DNA of 25,563 nucleotides, from the NCBI GenBank assembly GCA_030740295.1, contig JASLXP010000548.1:1-25563 (forward strand), read 5' to 3'. The notes below the pieces were generated by a model that did not search any database, was not told the DNA's origin, and saw only the letters and a list, made by a program, of their open reading frames with translations. The position numbers and the translations under genes are program-made. Every line of letters starts with the position of its first letter. Positions within the stretch are counted from its first letter, which is position 1. This DNA is from Planctomycetota bacterium. GTDB taxonomy: Bacteria > Planctomycetota > PUPC01 > JACPCR01. Of the stretch, positions 8,388 to 16,622 are shown in pieces.

Positions 8388-9230
8388 ATGCCCATCCAAT
8401 TCACAGGATTCGTAGACGAAGCCGGCAAAACGCTCGACGAACAGATTGCCGTCACAAAGAGACTCGGCTGGACTGCAATTGAAACCCGCAATGTCGAGGG
8501 AAAGAACGTGTGCGACTTCACGGACGATGAATTTGACGCAGCCTGGGAGAAACTTCAGGCAAACGGAATCGGCATCGCCGGCTTCGGTTCGCAGATCGCG
8601 AATTGGGGACGCCCGATTGATACCGACTTCCAAATCGACATCGATGAACTGATTCGCAACATCCCTCGCATGCACAGAGTGGGCACGAAGATCGTTCGGA
8701 TCATGAGTTACCCCAACAAAAAGGAAGACCCGCTCTCAGAGGCTGATTGGAAGCAGGAAGTCTTTCGGCGGCTGAGCGAGTTGGCCAAAATCGCTGCGGA
8801 CGGCGGGGTCATCCTCGGTCACGAAAACTGCAACGGCTACGGAGGAATGGGCTCATCACAAAGTCTGGAAATGCTCGAAGCCGTTAACAACGACGCGCTC
8901 AAACTCATCTTCGATACCGGCAATCGGCACGGTGATGAGAGCCTGAAGGATTTCTACGACCAGGTGCAGGACCACGTGATCCATGTGCATGTCAAAGCCA
9001 CCAAGCCGGTCGATGGCGGCCGCGCCTGCTGCTTTCCCGATGAAGACGAAGAGGCCGTTCCGCAGGCCGTGTTCGATGCCCTCATCGCAAAAGGCTACGA
9101 AGGCTGGATATCCATCGAGCCGCACATGAAAGCCCAGGTGCACGCCGGACAGGATGTGGATGATGCGGAGGCCGCATCGGATCTCTTTGTGGAGTATGGG
9201 CAGCGAGTGATGAGGATGTGTGGGTCGTAA
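8388..9230 (+). CDS. Sugar phosphate isomerase/epimerase family protein (TIM barrel)
   Basis: A 280-residue TIM-barrel protein of the xylose isomerase-like/AP endonuclease 2 superfamily. The four expected metal-ligand positions can be placed: Glu146 in LGHENCNGYGG, Asp176 in LIFDTGN, His199/His201 in VIHVHVKA and Glu244 in ISIEPH. No signal peptide is seen, so it is cytoplasmic. Members isomerise or epimerise sugars, ketosugars or inositol derivatives, or cleave related substrates, and the sequence alone does not set the substrate. It is divergent from the secreted GH84-like gene, which makes a role in using released sugars plausible (inference). The ATG at 8388 follows AGGAC. The TAA stop is the first triplet of another heptamer array. 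Confidence 0.88.
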   Translation: MPIQFTGFVDEAGKTLDEQIAVTKRLGWTAIETRNVEGKNVCDFTDDEFDAAWEKLQANGIGIAGFGSQIANWGRPIDTDFQIDIDELIRNIPRMHRVGTKIVRIMSYPNKKEDPLSEADWKQEVFRRLSELAKIAADGGVILGHENCNGYGGMGSSQSLEMLEAVNNDALKLIFDTGNRHGDESLKDFYDQVQDHVIHVHVKATKPVDGGRACCFPDEDEEAVPQAVFDALIAKGYEGWISIEPHMKAQVHAGQDVDDAEAASDLFVEYGQRVMRMCGS

Positions 9231-9248
9231 TGCGTAATACGTAATGAG
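9228..9248 (+). repeat. Heptanucleotide tandem array, TAATRCG family
   Basis: Three units, TAATGCG, TAATACG, TAATGAG, then decaying to TAAGTTT. The first TAA is the stop codon of the isomerase gene. It is the same family, and the same relation to a stop codon, as the array at 5862-5903. Confidence 0.85.
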
Positions 9249-9321
9249 TAAGTTTGGATGTGGAGTCCGGCGCGGTTGTGACGACGATTGCAGGTGATGG
9301 TGTATTGGATGGGAGGATGGT

Positions 9322-9457
9322 GAATCAGCATCCTGAATCCTGTGAATCAGAAATCAGCATCCAGCATCCAGAACCCTGTGAATCCTGTAAATCTTGTGAA
9401 TGCCGAATTCAGTATCCAGCATCCAGAATCCAGAATCCAGAATCCAGATTCCTGTGA
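9322..9457 (+). repeat. Long degenerate heptanucleotide array, AATCCAG family
   Basis: About 19 units kept in seven-base register over 136 bases. The best-preserved part is 9416-9450: CCAGCAT, CCAGAAT three times, CCAGATT. Earlier units are variants such as CATCCTG, AATCCTG and GCATCCA. It ends 11 bases before the candidate -35 box of the kinase gene. The stretch 9249-9321 between it and the preceding array shows nothing recognisable. Confidence 0.88.
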
Positions 9458-9468
9458 ATGTCTCGGTC

Positions 9469-9496
9469 TTGTTGCATCGGTACCCGTGGCTATAAT
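9469..9496 (+). promoter_or_regulatory. Putative sigma70 promoter of the Ser/Thr kinase gene
   Basis: A perfect TATAAT -10 box at 9491-9496 and TTGTTG at 9469-9474 as -35, with a 16-base spacer. Transcription would start near 9503, leaving a leader of about 33 bases before the ATG at 9536. This supports the downstream start codon over the ATG at 9458, which lies upstream of the promoter. Confidence 0.55.
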
Positions 9497-9535
9497 TCCC
9501 CGTCTCGTGCTTCTCAATATGCAAGAGGGTGCAGG

Positions 9536-12500
9536 ATGGCCGAAGACGCCAAAACCCAAATCTACAGTCTTGCCTACCATCAGGGGTTCATTACTCCTGA
9601 GCAGCACCAGGAGTGCGCGACCGCACAGAAAGCGCAGGAACAGGCCGGGCGGCATACGTCGCTGCTTTCCATTGCCGCGCACAAGGGCTTCATCACAAAG
9701 GATCAGATCAAGTCCCTGCAGGCTTCTACGGGTGAGTTTCAACAGCTCACACCGTCACAGGGAGTCCAGCCCGTACCAGGCCCTCAAAGGGGGACAGAAT
9801 CGAAGCCCGTAATGAAGTCGCAGTCCATTGAGGGCTACGAGATGTCCAAGGCCCTCGGCAAAGGTGGCTTCGGCGTTGTTTATCTGGCGACCCAGATTTC
9901 TCTGAATCGTCCGGTGGCCATCAAGATACTTCCGCCCGAGGTGGCGAGAAACGAGCTGTTTGTGCAGCGCTTCTTCCGCGAGGCTCGGACGGCTGGCAAG
10001 CTCGTTCATCCGAATGTTGTCCAGGTGCTCGATGTGGGGCAGTCCAATGGGTATTACTTCATCGTGATGGAGTATGTGCCGGGGAAGACCGTTGAAAAAC
10101 AGATCAAGGAATCCGGTCCGCTTTCGGAAGAAAAGGTCTTTGAGATCGGGACAAGTGTTGGCAAGGCTCTGCAGGCGGCCTCGAAATTTGATCTGGTTCA
10201 CCGGGATATCAAGCCCGGAAACCTCATGCTGACGGAAGATGACCTGGTAAAGCTCGCCGACTTCGGAATCGCCAGGGAGAGAGAAGATACATCGGTCACG
10301 CAGGATGCAAAGATCATCGGCACGCCCGACTACATGTCCCCCGAACAGGCCCAGGGCAAACCAGTCGACGTGCGAAGCGACCTCTATTCGCTGGGCGCCA
10401 CGCTGTATCATTGCGCCACCGGCCGGCCGCCGTTCCAGGGAGATACCGCGCAGGGAGTTCTCCTTCAGCAAGTGCAGGATACGCCTGTCCCGCCGAGGGT
10501 ACGCAATCCGGCCATTTCCGGCGGGCTGAATCGGCTGATACTTCGGCTCATGGAGAAAGATCCGGCCAACCGGTTTCAGATACCCGAGAGTCTTGTCGAG
10601 GCCATTGAAAATGTTCAGACCGAGCCTGATCCGGATGAGTTCTTCGAAGAAGGAGACGACGAAGAGCAACACCTCACCATCGATGCGGATGCAGAGATTC
10701 CCCAAGCCGTGTCAGCAGGCGGGGATGAGCTTGAGGAATATGACGAGCCGAGCGGCTTCGAATCGTTGCTGAAGATTGGCGTTGCCGGCCTGATCGGCGC
10801 GGCTGTTGTTTCAGTCATCATGGTGGTTCTTTCACGGCAACCTGCGGAACGGCCCGACGATCCGCCTCTCCCGGAAACCAGCATCCCGGTCGTTCAGGAT
10901 GCCCTGCCACCTGAGGAGCCGTCCAGCCTGCAGAGGGACTGGCTCGAGCAGCTCCAGGCAGAGCGGAAGGGCATCGATGCATACATGGCGGCCAATCCAA
11001 AACAGATCGAAAGCGCTATGGATCGTCTTAGAGCTTTCAGAGATCTGGCTCTCGGCTCCGGACTTGAAACTGTCGCGTCCGCCAGGATCGATGCCCTCAA
11101 AGTGAAGCAGTCCGAGCAGGCCAAAGAAGACTATGAGTATGCAAATCGTTCGGCCGCTCTGTTGATAGAGAAGGGCGAATTCGGTGACGCCATTCGTGAA
11201 TACCAGAAGCTTCAGTCCGGAGCCCTGACCGAAGAGCTTTTGCAGGAAGTCGAAAAGCAGATCCAGAATATCGAGACGTTGGCACAGAAGGCGTGGGAAT
11301 CCGAGAAAGCCAAGGCTGGGAGGCTGGCCGATTCCGGCGATTTTCAGGAAGCCATCCGGGCGCTGGAGGAATTGAAGAATACCGGGATTGCCTCGATAGA
11401 TCGCAGCCGAAAGAGTGAGCTGATGAAGCATCGCACCGCAAGGGCTGCGGCCAATGACAAGCTCTACGAGGTTGCACGTGAGAAGCTCAAGAAAGTGGAA
11501 AAGACGGCTCACCTCTACGCTCGCCGGCTGAAATTCGAACAGTCAGCGAAAACCATGTCCGCCGCACTGCAGGATGCGGAGATGAAGCTCCTCAGCGATG
11601 AGATCAATGCGAAGGTTTCCGAATACGAAGAATTGGGGAGAGTTGTCAAGGCCCTGTTTGAGGGGGCTGAAAACAGCAAAGGGAAACCCTTCAAGGTCGG
11701 GGCCGTGAATGGCAGAATCAAAGGCGTCCGCGACGGCAAAGTGATTATCGCTGCCGGTGTCGCCGAGATGGCATTCGATGCCACCCGGCTGAGCGCGTCC
11801 CAGGCGGTCCGGCTCGCCAGCCGCGCGTTGTCCGACGCGGAACCGGACGACCAGATTGCGCTGGGGCTGTTCCTGATGGTCAAGAAGGATTTCACTGGTG
11901 CCCTTGCCCGGTTTAATGCCGCGGCCGATCTTGGCGCAGATGTCTCAAAGTATCTCAAGCGAATCAAAGAAGAGGGAGGTGTCATCTCTGCAGCGCCTCA
12001 GGAAGAGCCCGCGAGCGTGCCCAAATCCAAAGAGGAAAAGAAGAAGAAGATCACCTTGGACGACGTTTTTGGGGGCAGAGCCATCGAAAAATCAAAAGGG
12101 ATGGTCCAAATCAGCTACACTTTTTCCTCTGACAAACAGCTCGATGATTTCAACAATCCGTTCCCGCGCATGGGCGGCAAGCTGGTCGCCCGGGACGGGT
12201 CTTCGCGCCACATGACCCACATCGCGCCGTTCGAGCACACCGTTGCCATAGACCTCCGTATAGCCAATTGCAGTGGCGTACAGTTCAGGGCTGGAGCAAG
12301 CTCCAGCGGCACCTATTCCACCAGCCGCTCACAATACTTTTACGCCTACGAACAGAATGATGGCAGTGCCTATGGCTACCTCTACCCGTTCGGAGGAACG
12401 CGCTCAGGAGTCAGATACCCGTTCGGCGGCAGAATCGACAACTGGTCTAACCGCTCGACGAATATCCTGTATCAGCGAACCGGCAACCGCGTGCTTTTCA

Positions 12501-12679
12501 AGGTGAACGGCCGCACACTTTTCGAGGGCTCCGACCCCATCGGATCGCCCCGCTTTTCAGGCCACATGTCCATCGGCAACAACAGCCGCGCGATGGAAAT
12601 CGACAGCCTGGCGATCGTGGGAAAGATCGACAGGAAATGGCTCGAAGATCGCATGAAGAAGGCGGAACAGGAACAGTAA
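9536..12679 (+). CDS. Membrane-spanning Ser/Thr protein kinase with large extracytoplasmic region
   Basis: A 1047-residue receptor-like kinase. Residues about 8-65 hold two similar helical segments built around HQGFITPEQ and HKGFITKDQ. The kinase domain spans about 101-360 and is complete: glycine loop GKGGFG, Lys130 in VAIK, catalytic HRDIKPGN (Asp224), DFG (Asp242), GTPDYMSPEQ and the SDLYSLG segment. An acidic linker follows, then one transmembrane helix (about 413-432). The outer part has a long helical, TPR- or coiled-coil-like region (about 465-850). The C-terminal domain (about 870-1047) resembles the LamG/DUF1080 (3-keto-disaccharide hydrolase) beta-sandwich and is rich in Tyr and Gly. 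I start at the ATG at 9536 because the open frame back to 9458 runs through the promoter. The ligand is unknown; a sugar or cell-wall polymer is a guess from the C-terminal fold. Confidence 0.92.
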   Translation: MAEDAKTQIYSLAYHQGFITPEQHQECATAQKAQEQAGRHTSLLSIAAHKGFITKDQIKSLQASTGEFQQLTPSQGVQPVPGPQRGTESKPVMKSQSIEGYEMSKALGKGGFGVVYLATQISLNRPVAIKILPPEVARNELFVQRFFREARTAGKLVHPNVVQVLDVGQSNGYYFIVMEYVPGKTVEKQIKESGPLSEEKVFEIGTSVGKALQAASKFDLVHRDIKPGNLMLTEDDLVKLADFGIAREREDTSVTQDAKIIGTPDYMSPEQAQGKPVDVRSDLYSLGATLYHCATGRPPFQGDTAQGVLLQQVQDTPVPPRVRNPAISGGLNRLILRLMEKDPANRFQIPESLVEAIENVQTEPDPDEFFEEGDDEEQHLTIDADAEIPQAVSAGGDELEEYDEPSGFESLLKIGVAGLIGAAVVSVIMVVLSRQPAERPDDPPLPETSIPVVQDALPPEEPSSLQRDWLEQLQAERKGIDAYMAANPKQIESAMDRLRAFRDLALGSGLETVASARIDALKVKQSEQAKEDYEYANRSAALLIEKGEFGDAIREYQKLQSGALTEELLQEVEKQIQNIETLAQKAWESEKAKAGRLADSGDFQEAIRALEELKNTGIASIDRSRKSELMKHRTARAAANDKLYEVAREKLKKVEKTAHLYARRLKFEQSAKTMSAALQDAEMKLLSDEINAKVSEYEELGRVVKALFEGAENSKGKPFKVGAVNGRIKGVRDGKVIIAAGVAEMAFDATRLSASQAVRLASRALSDAEPDDQIALGLFLMVKKDFTGALARFNAAADLGADVSKYLKRIKEEGGVISAAPQEEPASVPKSKEEKKKKITLDDVFGGRAIEKSKGMVQISYTFSSDKQLDDFNNPFPRMGGKLVARDGSSRHMTHIAPFEHTVAIDLRIANCSGVQFRAGASSSGTYSTSRSQYFYAYEQNDGSAYGYLYPFGGTRSGVRYPFGGRIDNWSNRSTNILYQRTGNRVLFKVNGRTLFEGSDPIGSPRFSGHMSIGNNSRAMEIDSLAIVGKIDRKWLEDRMKKAEQEQ

Positions 12680-12717
12680 GTTAGGGCTCCGTGTCTGCAC
12701 GTGCTCCCACTGAGCCA

Positions 12718-12892
12718 CCACAGATCCTAAGGCTTCGGCCGCAACCGCAGCTACGATAGAAATACCACGGATGGCAAGGCCATCCCACGGATGAAGAAGT
12801 TTTTTTTCTGTCTTCATCCGTGGGATGGCTTTGCCATCCGTGGTAATCATCTCCGCGCTGCGCGGAGAAGTCACACCCACAGATCCTAAGGC
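12718..12892. mobile_element. MITE-like palindromic element flanked by 16-bp direct repeats
   Basis: A 16-base direct repeat (CCACAGATCCTAAGGC) occurs at 12718-12733 and 12877-12892. The second copy contains the pxpA stop codon. Between them are the 35-base-arm palindrome and a small GC-rich hairpin, CTCCGCG-CTG-CGCGGAG, at 12851-12867. The arrangement looks like insertion of a non-coding element with target duplication next to the 3' end of pxpA. It could also be an intergenic repeat that carries these flanks itself. Confidence 0.5.
12763..12845. repeat. Large inverted repeat between convergent genes
   Basis: Arms 12763-12797 and 12811-12845 match at 34 of 35 positions, with a 13-base loop that includes eight T residues. 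Each arm also contains a smaller hairpin of the form GGATGGC-AAR-GCCATCC. It lies between the ends of the kinase gene and pxpA, so it could act as a bidirectional transcription stop, although the T run is in the loop and not after the stem. Confidence 0.9.
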
Positions 12893-13647
12893 GTTCGGAT
12901 ATCGACCCCATCGGCCTCCAGGGCTGAGCGAATGGCGGCGGCAATCTCTGGCGATCCTGGGGTATCCGAATGCACGCAAACGGTCTCAACCTTCATGTCT
13001 ACGTCTGTCCCGTCCATCGATTGGATAACGCCTTCGTTCACCAGACGGACAACTCGCTGAGCGATGCCTGCATGATCGGGGGCCACCTCTTCAAGAGACC
13101 AGTCAAACATCTTGACTCGACCATCCGGATAGTAAGGCCGGTCTGCGAAAAACTCCCGGACGACCCGCATCCCTCTGTTCGTCGCTTCAGCCTCCGTTTC
13201 CGAGCCCATAATGGTGTAGATCATGAGACTCGAATCGAATTCCAGTGATGCCTCCACGATGGCCGCGGCAATCTCCTCATCTTCCAGAGCCATCATGTAG
13301 AGAGCGCCGTGCGGCTTGACGTGATGCATGTCCAGTCCGGCGGCCCGTAGAAAGGCCCCGAGTGCCCCCAGTTGATAGGTGATGTCATTCTTCAGATGTT
13401 CCGGCTTCATGTGCAGGCAACGTCGTCCGAATCCTGCCAGGTCTCGAAACCCGAAATGGGCCCCGATCGCCACCTCACAGGCTCGCGCCAACTCCACTGA
13501 ATTCCGCATCACATTCGGATCCCCTGCATGGAACCCGCAAGCCAGATTTGCAGAGGAGACAGAACGAATGATATCTCTGTCCGACCCGTAAACGTAAAGG
13601 CCGAAGCTCTCTCCCATGTCTACATTGAGATCGATAGTGCGATTCAT
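12886..13647 (-). CDS. pxpA: 5-oxoprolinase subunit A-like protein (LamB/YcsF family)
   Basis: A 253-residue cytoplasmic protein of the LamB/YcsF family. Family motifs are IDLNVDMGESFG at the N-terminus, NLACGFHAGDPNVM (about 34-47), IGAHFGFRDLAGFGRR, VKPHGALYMMA, REFFADRPY and VCVHSDTPGSPE. In the known pathway PxpA works with PxpB and PxpC to open 5-oxoproline to glutamate with ATP. No pxpB or pxpC lies nearby, so the role here is less certain and a related hydrolase function is possible. Two normally conserved spots differ: HFGFRD for the usual HPSYPD type, and HSDTP for HGDTP. The gene converges on the kinase gene, and its last codons lie in a direct-repeat copy. Confidence 0.85.
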   Translation of the reverse strand: MNRTIDLNVDMGESFGLYVYGSDRDIIRSVSSANLACGFHAGDPNVMRNSVELARACEVAIGAHFGFRDLAGFGRRCLHMKPEHLKNDITYQLGALGAFLRAAGLDMHHVKPHGALYMMALEDEEIAAAIVEASLEFDSSLMIYTIMGSETEAEATNRGMRVVREFFADRPYYPDGRVKMFDWSLEEVAPDHAGIAQRVVRLVNEGVIQSMDGTDVDMKVETVCVHSDTPGSPEIAAAIRSALEADGVDIRTP

Positions 13648-13806
13648 GCCAATTCATCTTGAGTGCGAACACCTGTCACAGGCGGTTCCGTTGCATTGAC
13701 TGTCAGGCGCGAGGAGACCTGAGTATAGTGTTTCACAATAGGCTCTGTGATCTGAATCTGATTCGGATGAGTGCGCCACCTTCATGCATTGCCTGTCTCC
13801 CCTGAT

Positions 13807-15279
13807 ATGAACACATTCGGCCTCGATCTCCCTTCACATCCTGTCTCCGACCGAATTTCGATCACTCGGCCTGTCGCCGCGAACTCCAGAGAGACGTGGG
13901 CCGAGCTGGCCGGACCCGGATGCATCCGTCACATCTGGGTCACGCTGAAGCACCCGCGGCGGAGCAACATGATCAATCGCAAGATGATCCTGCGCATTTA
14001 CTTTGACGGCTCCGAGATTCCGCACGTTGAAGCGCCGTTGGGCGATTTCTTTGGCGTCATGCACGGCGAGGATTACTACGAGATCAACTGCCCGTTTCTC
14101 TCTGTGAAACAGTACAGCGGATACAACTGCTACTTTGAGATGCCATTCGCCGAATCGGCGCGCATCGAATTGGAGACCGGCGACGAGGCCAATCACTGTT
14201 ACATCCAGGTCGATTGGCATCGTTACCCGGGGCAATCGTTAGACGAGCCGAGGCGGTTCTGTGCTCGCTGGCGCAAAGAGAATCCGACCCGGCGCTACGA
14301 CGAAGATTACCTGATGCTGGATGCGGATGGCCCGGGCCAGCTCATCGGATTCGTATACGGAGTGCGTCTGATGGACAACGTCGATCGGTGGAGTCACGGC
14401 GGGGCGGAGAATATCTACATCGACGGCCAGGGCGAGCATCCCTCCTTCCTCCGCGGCATTGGCGGGGAAGACACTTTTGGGACTTCCTACGGCGGCGCGC
14501 ACCATCCTCCGGAATCTCATCTGTATGCCTCCATGCCATTTTATCACCACGAAGATATCGGCGAGGCCCGCCGCGCCCAGCGGCTGGTGGGCTACCGATT
14601 CTTTGTGAAGGACAGCATCCACTTTCGTGAGTCCATCCACGTCCGTTTCGGATGCATGGAGAACAATATCTGTTCGATGGTCTACTGGTATCAGGAGGAC
14701 AAGCCAAGGCCGTTCGTGACCATGCCGGGTTTTGCGGCCCTGCTTCCGGACGAGCCGCTGGCACGCGGCGAGATGGATGCACCGCTGCCTGACTCGGGCT
14801 CGTGGCTGGTTCGTGCCCCCCTTGACTGCAATAACAGCCCCGATCTGAAGGACGTCGTGGTCGCAGACCACCCTTCATCGGGCGAGGGCGGCTGGCAGTT
14901 GCGGGCTGCCAATCACGGCTTCATAGATTTCAATCATGTGTCCCGTCCGCACCGACGCGGCGCAGGCGTGCATCACACGGACGTTTTCGGGCAGGCCGTG
15001 TCAACTGTTGACATACCTGAGAGCACTGACGTAAAGATTCGCATCGCATGGGACGACCATCTGATGCTGCAGCTCAACGACGAGACGATCAACCTGGGAG
15101 AACATGCCTCGTTTCGTTCGTGCGAGCTCGCACACTCGCTGAAGAAGGGCCAAAACCGGATCGGAATCGCGCTCAGCAACACCACCGGATCAAATCACGG
15201 CGGATGGGCCTTCGCGTTTCATGTGGAGACGGATGAGGGAGTCGCACTGCTGCCGAGAGGCGGAGAAGCGCCGCAGTAG
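13807..15279 (+). CDS. GH172-family (DUF2961) protein with extra C-terminal beta-sandwich domain
   Basis: A 490-residue protein with the DUF2961 signature, now classed as GH172 (fructofuranosidases/arabinofuranosidases). The hallmark order is visible: ELAGPGCIRHIWVTL, ILRIYFDGSEIPHVEAPLGD followed by FFGVMHG, YFEMPFAESARI, W-S-H-G-G-AENIYIDG (Glu201), and GIGGEDTFGTSYGG (Glu221). The last two segments are where the family's catalytic glutamates are expected, and their spacing is appropriate. From about residue 340 an additional domain follows that looks like a small carbohydrate-binding sandwich, unlike the shorter single-domain members. No signal peptide is evident. I chose the ATG at 13807; a GTG at 13771 would add 12 residues. 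A TATAGT -10-like box lies at 13724-13729 with no good -35 partner. Confidence 0.82.
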   Translation: MNTFGLDLPSHPVSDRISITRPVAANSRETWAELAGPGCIRHIWVTLKHPRRSNMINRKMILRIYFDGSEIPHVEAPLGDFFGVMHGEDYYEINCPFLSVKQYSGYNCYFEMPFAESARIELETGDEANHCYIQVDWHRYPGQSLDEPRRFCARWRKENPTRRYDEDYLMLDADGPGQLIGFVYGVRLMDNVDRWSHGGAENIYIDGQGEHPSFLRGIGGEDTFGTSYGGAHHPPESHLYASMPFYHHEDIGEARRAQRLVGYRFFVKDSIHFRESIHVRFGCMENNICSMVYWYQEDKPRPFVTMPGFAALLPDEPLARGEMDAPLPDSGSWLVRAPLDCNNSPDLKDVVVADHPSSGEGGWQLRAANHGFIDFNHVSRPHRRGAGVHHTDVFGQAVSTVDIPESTDVKIRIAWDDHLMLQLNDETINLGEHASFRSCELAHSLKKGQNRIGIALSNTTGSNHGGWAFAFHVETDEGVALLPRGGEAPQ

Positions 15280-15352
15280 CTCTGCAGCTTTGGCCAGACG
15301 AGCCCAGCGATGCTTTGAGTGCCCGTCCCTTACCAGTTCTCCTTCGGGCTGG

Positions 15353-16303
15353 TCACTCGCCGCCTTCCTCCGCCACTTCATCCAGCAGCCGCATGTACGC
15401 TTCTTCGAGATTTGGTTCCTCCGGCTGATAGAGGGTGAGATGCATCCCCGCTCGTTGCAGTAGCGCGCTGGCGAATCCTTCGCCGGGAAATGGGTCTTTG
15501 AACCGCACGCGCAGTTCGCCGTTTTCCTGCTCCACCGATGACACATGCTCGGAATGTTTGAGATGGCTGGCGGCTTTCTCGATTCCTTTGGCTACTCGGA
15601 TGCGGTAAGAGCGCCCGGCCGCAACGCGATCGCGGAGCTCTGCCGGCGAGCCGTTGAAGACCAGCCTGCCGGACTGAATGATGATCAGGTCATCGCACAT
15701 CGTGGCCAGCTCAGTAAGGATGTGAGATGAAATCAGGATGGTTTTGCCCATGGACTGCAGTTCCACGAGGAGCTCCCGCAGCTCGATCCTGGCCTGCGGG
15801 TCGAGGCCCGAGGCCGGCTCGTCCAGCAGCATGATTTGGGGGTTGTGCATCAGCACCCTCGCAATGGCCAGCCGCTGCTGCTGGCCCCGGGAAAGGGAGA
15901 GGACAAACTGGTCGCCAAGATCGTACAGATCGGTCAGTGCGAGGATACTCTCTGTTGTCTGCTTCCGTTCCTCATTGGGGATGTTGTACGCGAGCCCGAA
16001 GAACTCAAGGTACTCCCACACCCGCATATTCTCGTACACGCCGAACTGATCCGGCACATACCCCAGCATCCTTGCCACCAGACTCCTCTTCCCGGACGGC
16101 CACAGCAGATGCCCCCCAATATGCACTGAACCGATCGTCGGTGGGATCAGCGTCGCCAGCATCTTAATCGTCGTCGTCTTCCCCGCCCCGTTCGGTCCAA
16201 TAAACCCGCACAACCGCCCCTGATCGATAGTGACCGACAACGCATCCACAGCTTTATGATCCCCGTAGAGTTTGGTCAGATTGTGCGTCTCGATGATCGG
16301 CAT
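15353..16303 (-). CDS. ABC transporter ATP-binding protein (ABC-2 type), permease not adjacent
   Basis: A 316-residue ATPase. Walker A GPNGAGKTT is at 36-44, the signature is LSRGQ (137-141; the usual third-position Gly is Arg), Walker B with the catalytic Glu is IMLLDE (157-162), the D-loop is SGLDP, and the switch histidine is in SSH (His194). A C-terminal extension of about 90 residues is typical of ABC-2 exporters of the NodI/CcmA/Nat type. Such ATPases need a membrane partner, normally the next gene on the same strand. Here the next 70 bases hold only an eight-codon frame beginning with a GTG that overlaps the stop codon, and then the GH172 gene on the other strand. No Shine-Dalgarno sequence is seen at the ATG. 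Confidence 0.93.
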   Translation of the reverse strand: MPIIETHNLTKLYGDHKAVDALSVTIDQGRLCGFIGPNGAGKTTTIKMLATLIPPTIGSVHIGGHLLWPSGKRSLVARMLGYVPDQFGVYENMRVWEYLEFFGLAYNIPNEERKQTTESILALTDLYDLGDQFVLSLSRGQQQRLAIARVLMHNPQIMLLDEPASGLDPQARIELRELLVELQSMGKTILISSHILTELATMCDDLIIIQSGRLVFNGSPAELRDRVAAGRSYRIRVAKGIEKAASHLKHSEHVSSVEQENGELRVRFKDPFPGEGFASALLQRAGMHLTLYQPEEPNLEEAYMRLLDEVAEEGGE

Positions 16304-16622
16304 GGCGGATCAGGAATGGAAGAATGGTGTGTTGGAGAGCTGCGTCGAGCATCTGGAGCCACACACGCATTTGCTATGCGCATAATAACGAACTAAATGC
16401 ATTGCCCCTCATAAAATCAAGGGCGTCCGCAGAAGAAACGCGACACAGATGTGGTGGCCATTCACCAACCAGACAGGCTGGCTTGTCCGCGGGCGCGGCG
16501 TGGTGAAATAAGGTGGTGTTACTCCCACACCTCCTCTGTTACAGTTCCGCTCAAGCTGAGAAAAGAGAATTCCTGGATTTGAGGCACCACTCGTCGCAGC
16601 CACTGCACATGGAGCAACGCAG
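16304..16622. other. Divergent intergenic region between ABC ATPase and symporter genes
   Basis: About 320 bases without a supported gene. It should hold the promoters for the two divergent genes, but I see no clear box pair. A perfect 10-base palindrome, TATGCGCATA, lies at 16375-16384 and could be an operator half-site pair, although a 10-base palindrome can occur by chance. GGAG eight bases before the symporter ATG is a fair ribosome binding site. Confidence 0.5.

Noticed and set aside
9322..9457. CRISPR-like array
   Set aside because: The repeat unit is seven bases with no unique spacers, and there are no cas genes.
9755..10705. 316-codon minus-strand frame inside the kinase gene
   Set aside because: It lies opposite the complete kinase domain and shows no independent features.
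16375..16384. 10-base palindrome TATGCGCATA as a firm operator between divergent genes
   Set aside because: Too short to be significant alone, and no second copy is seen near the promoters.
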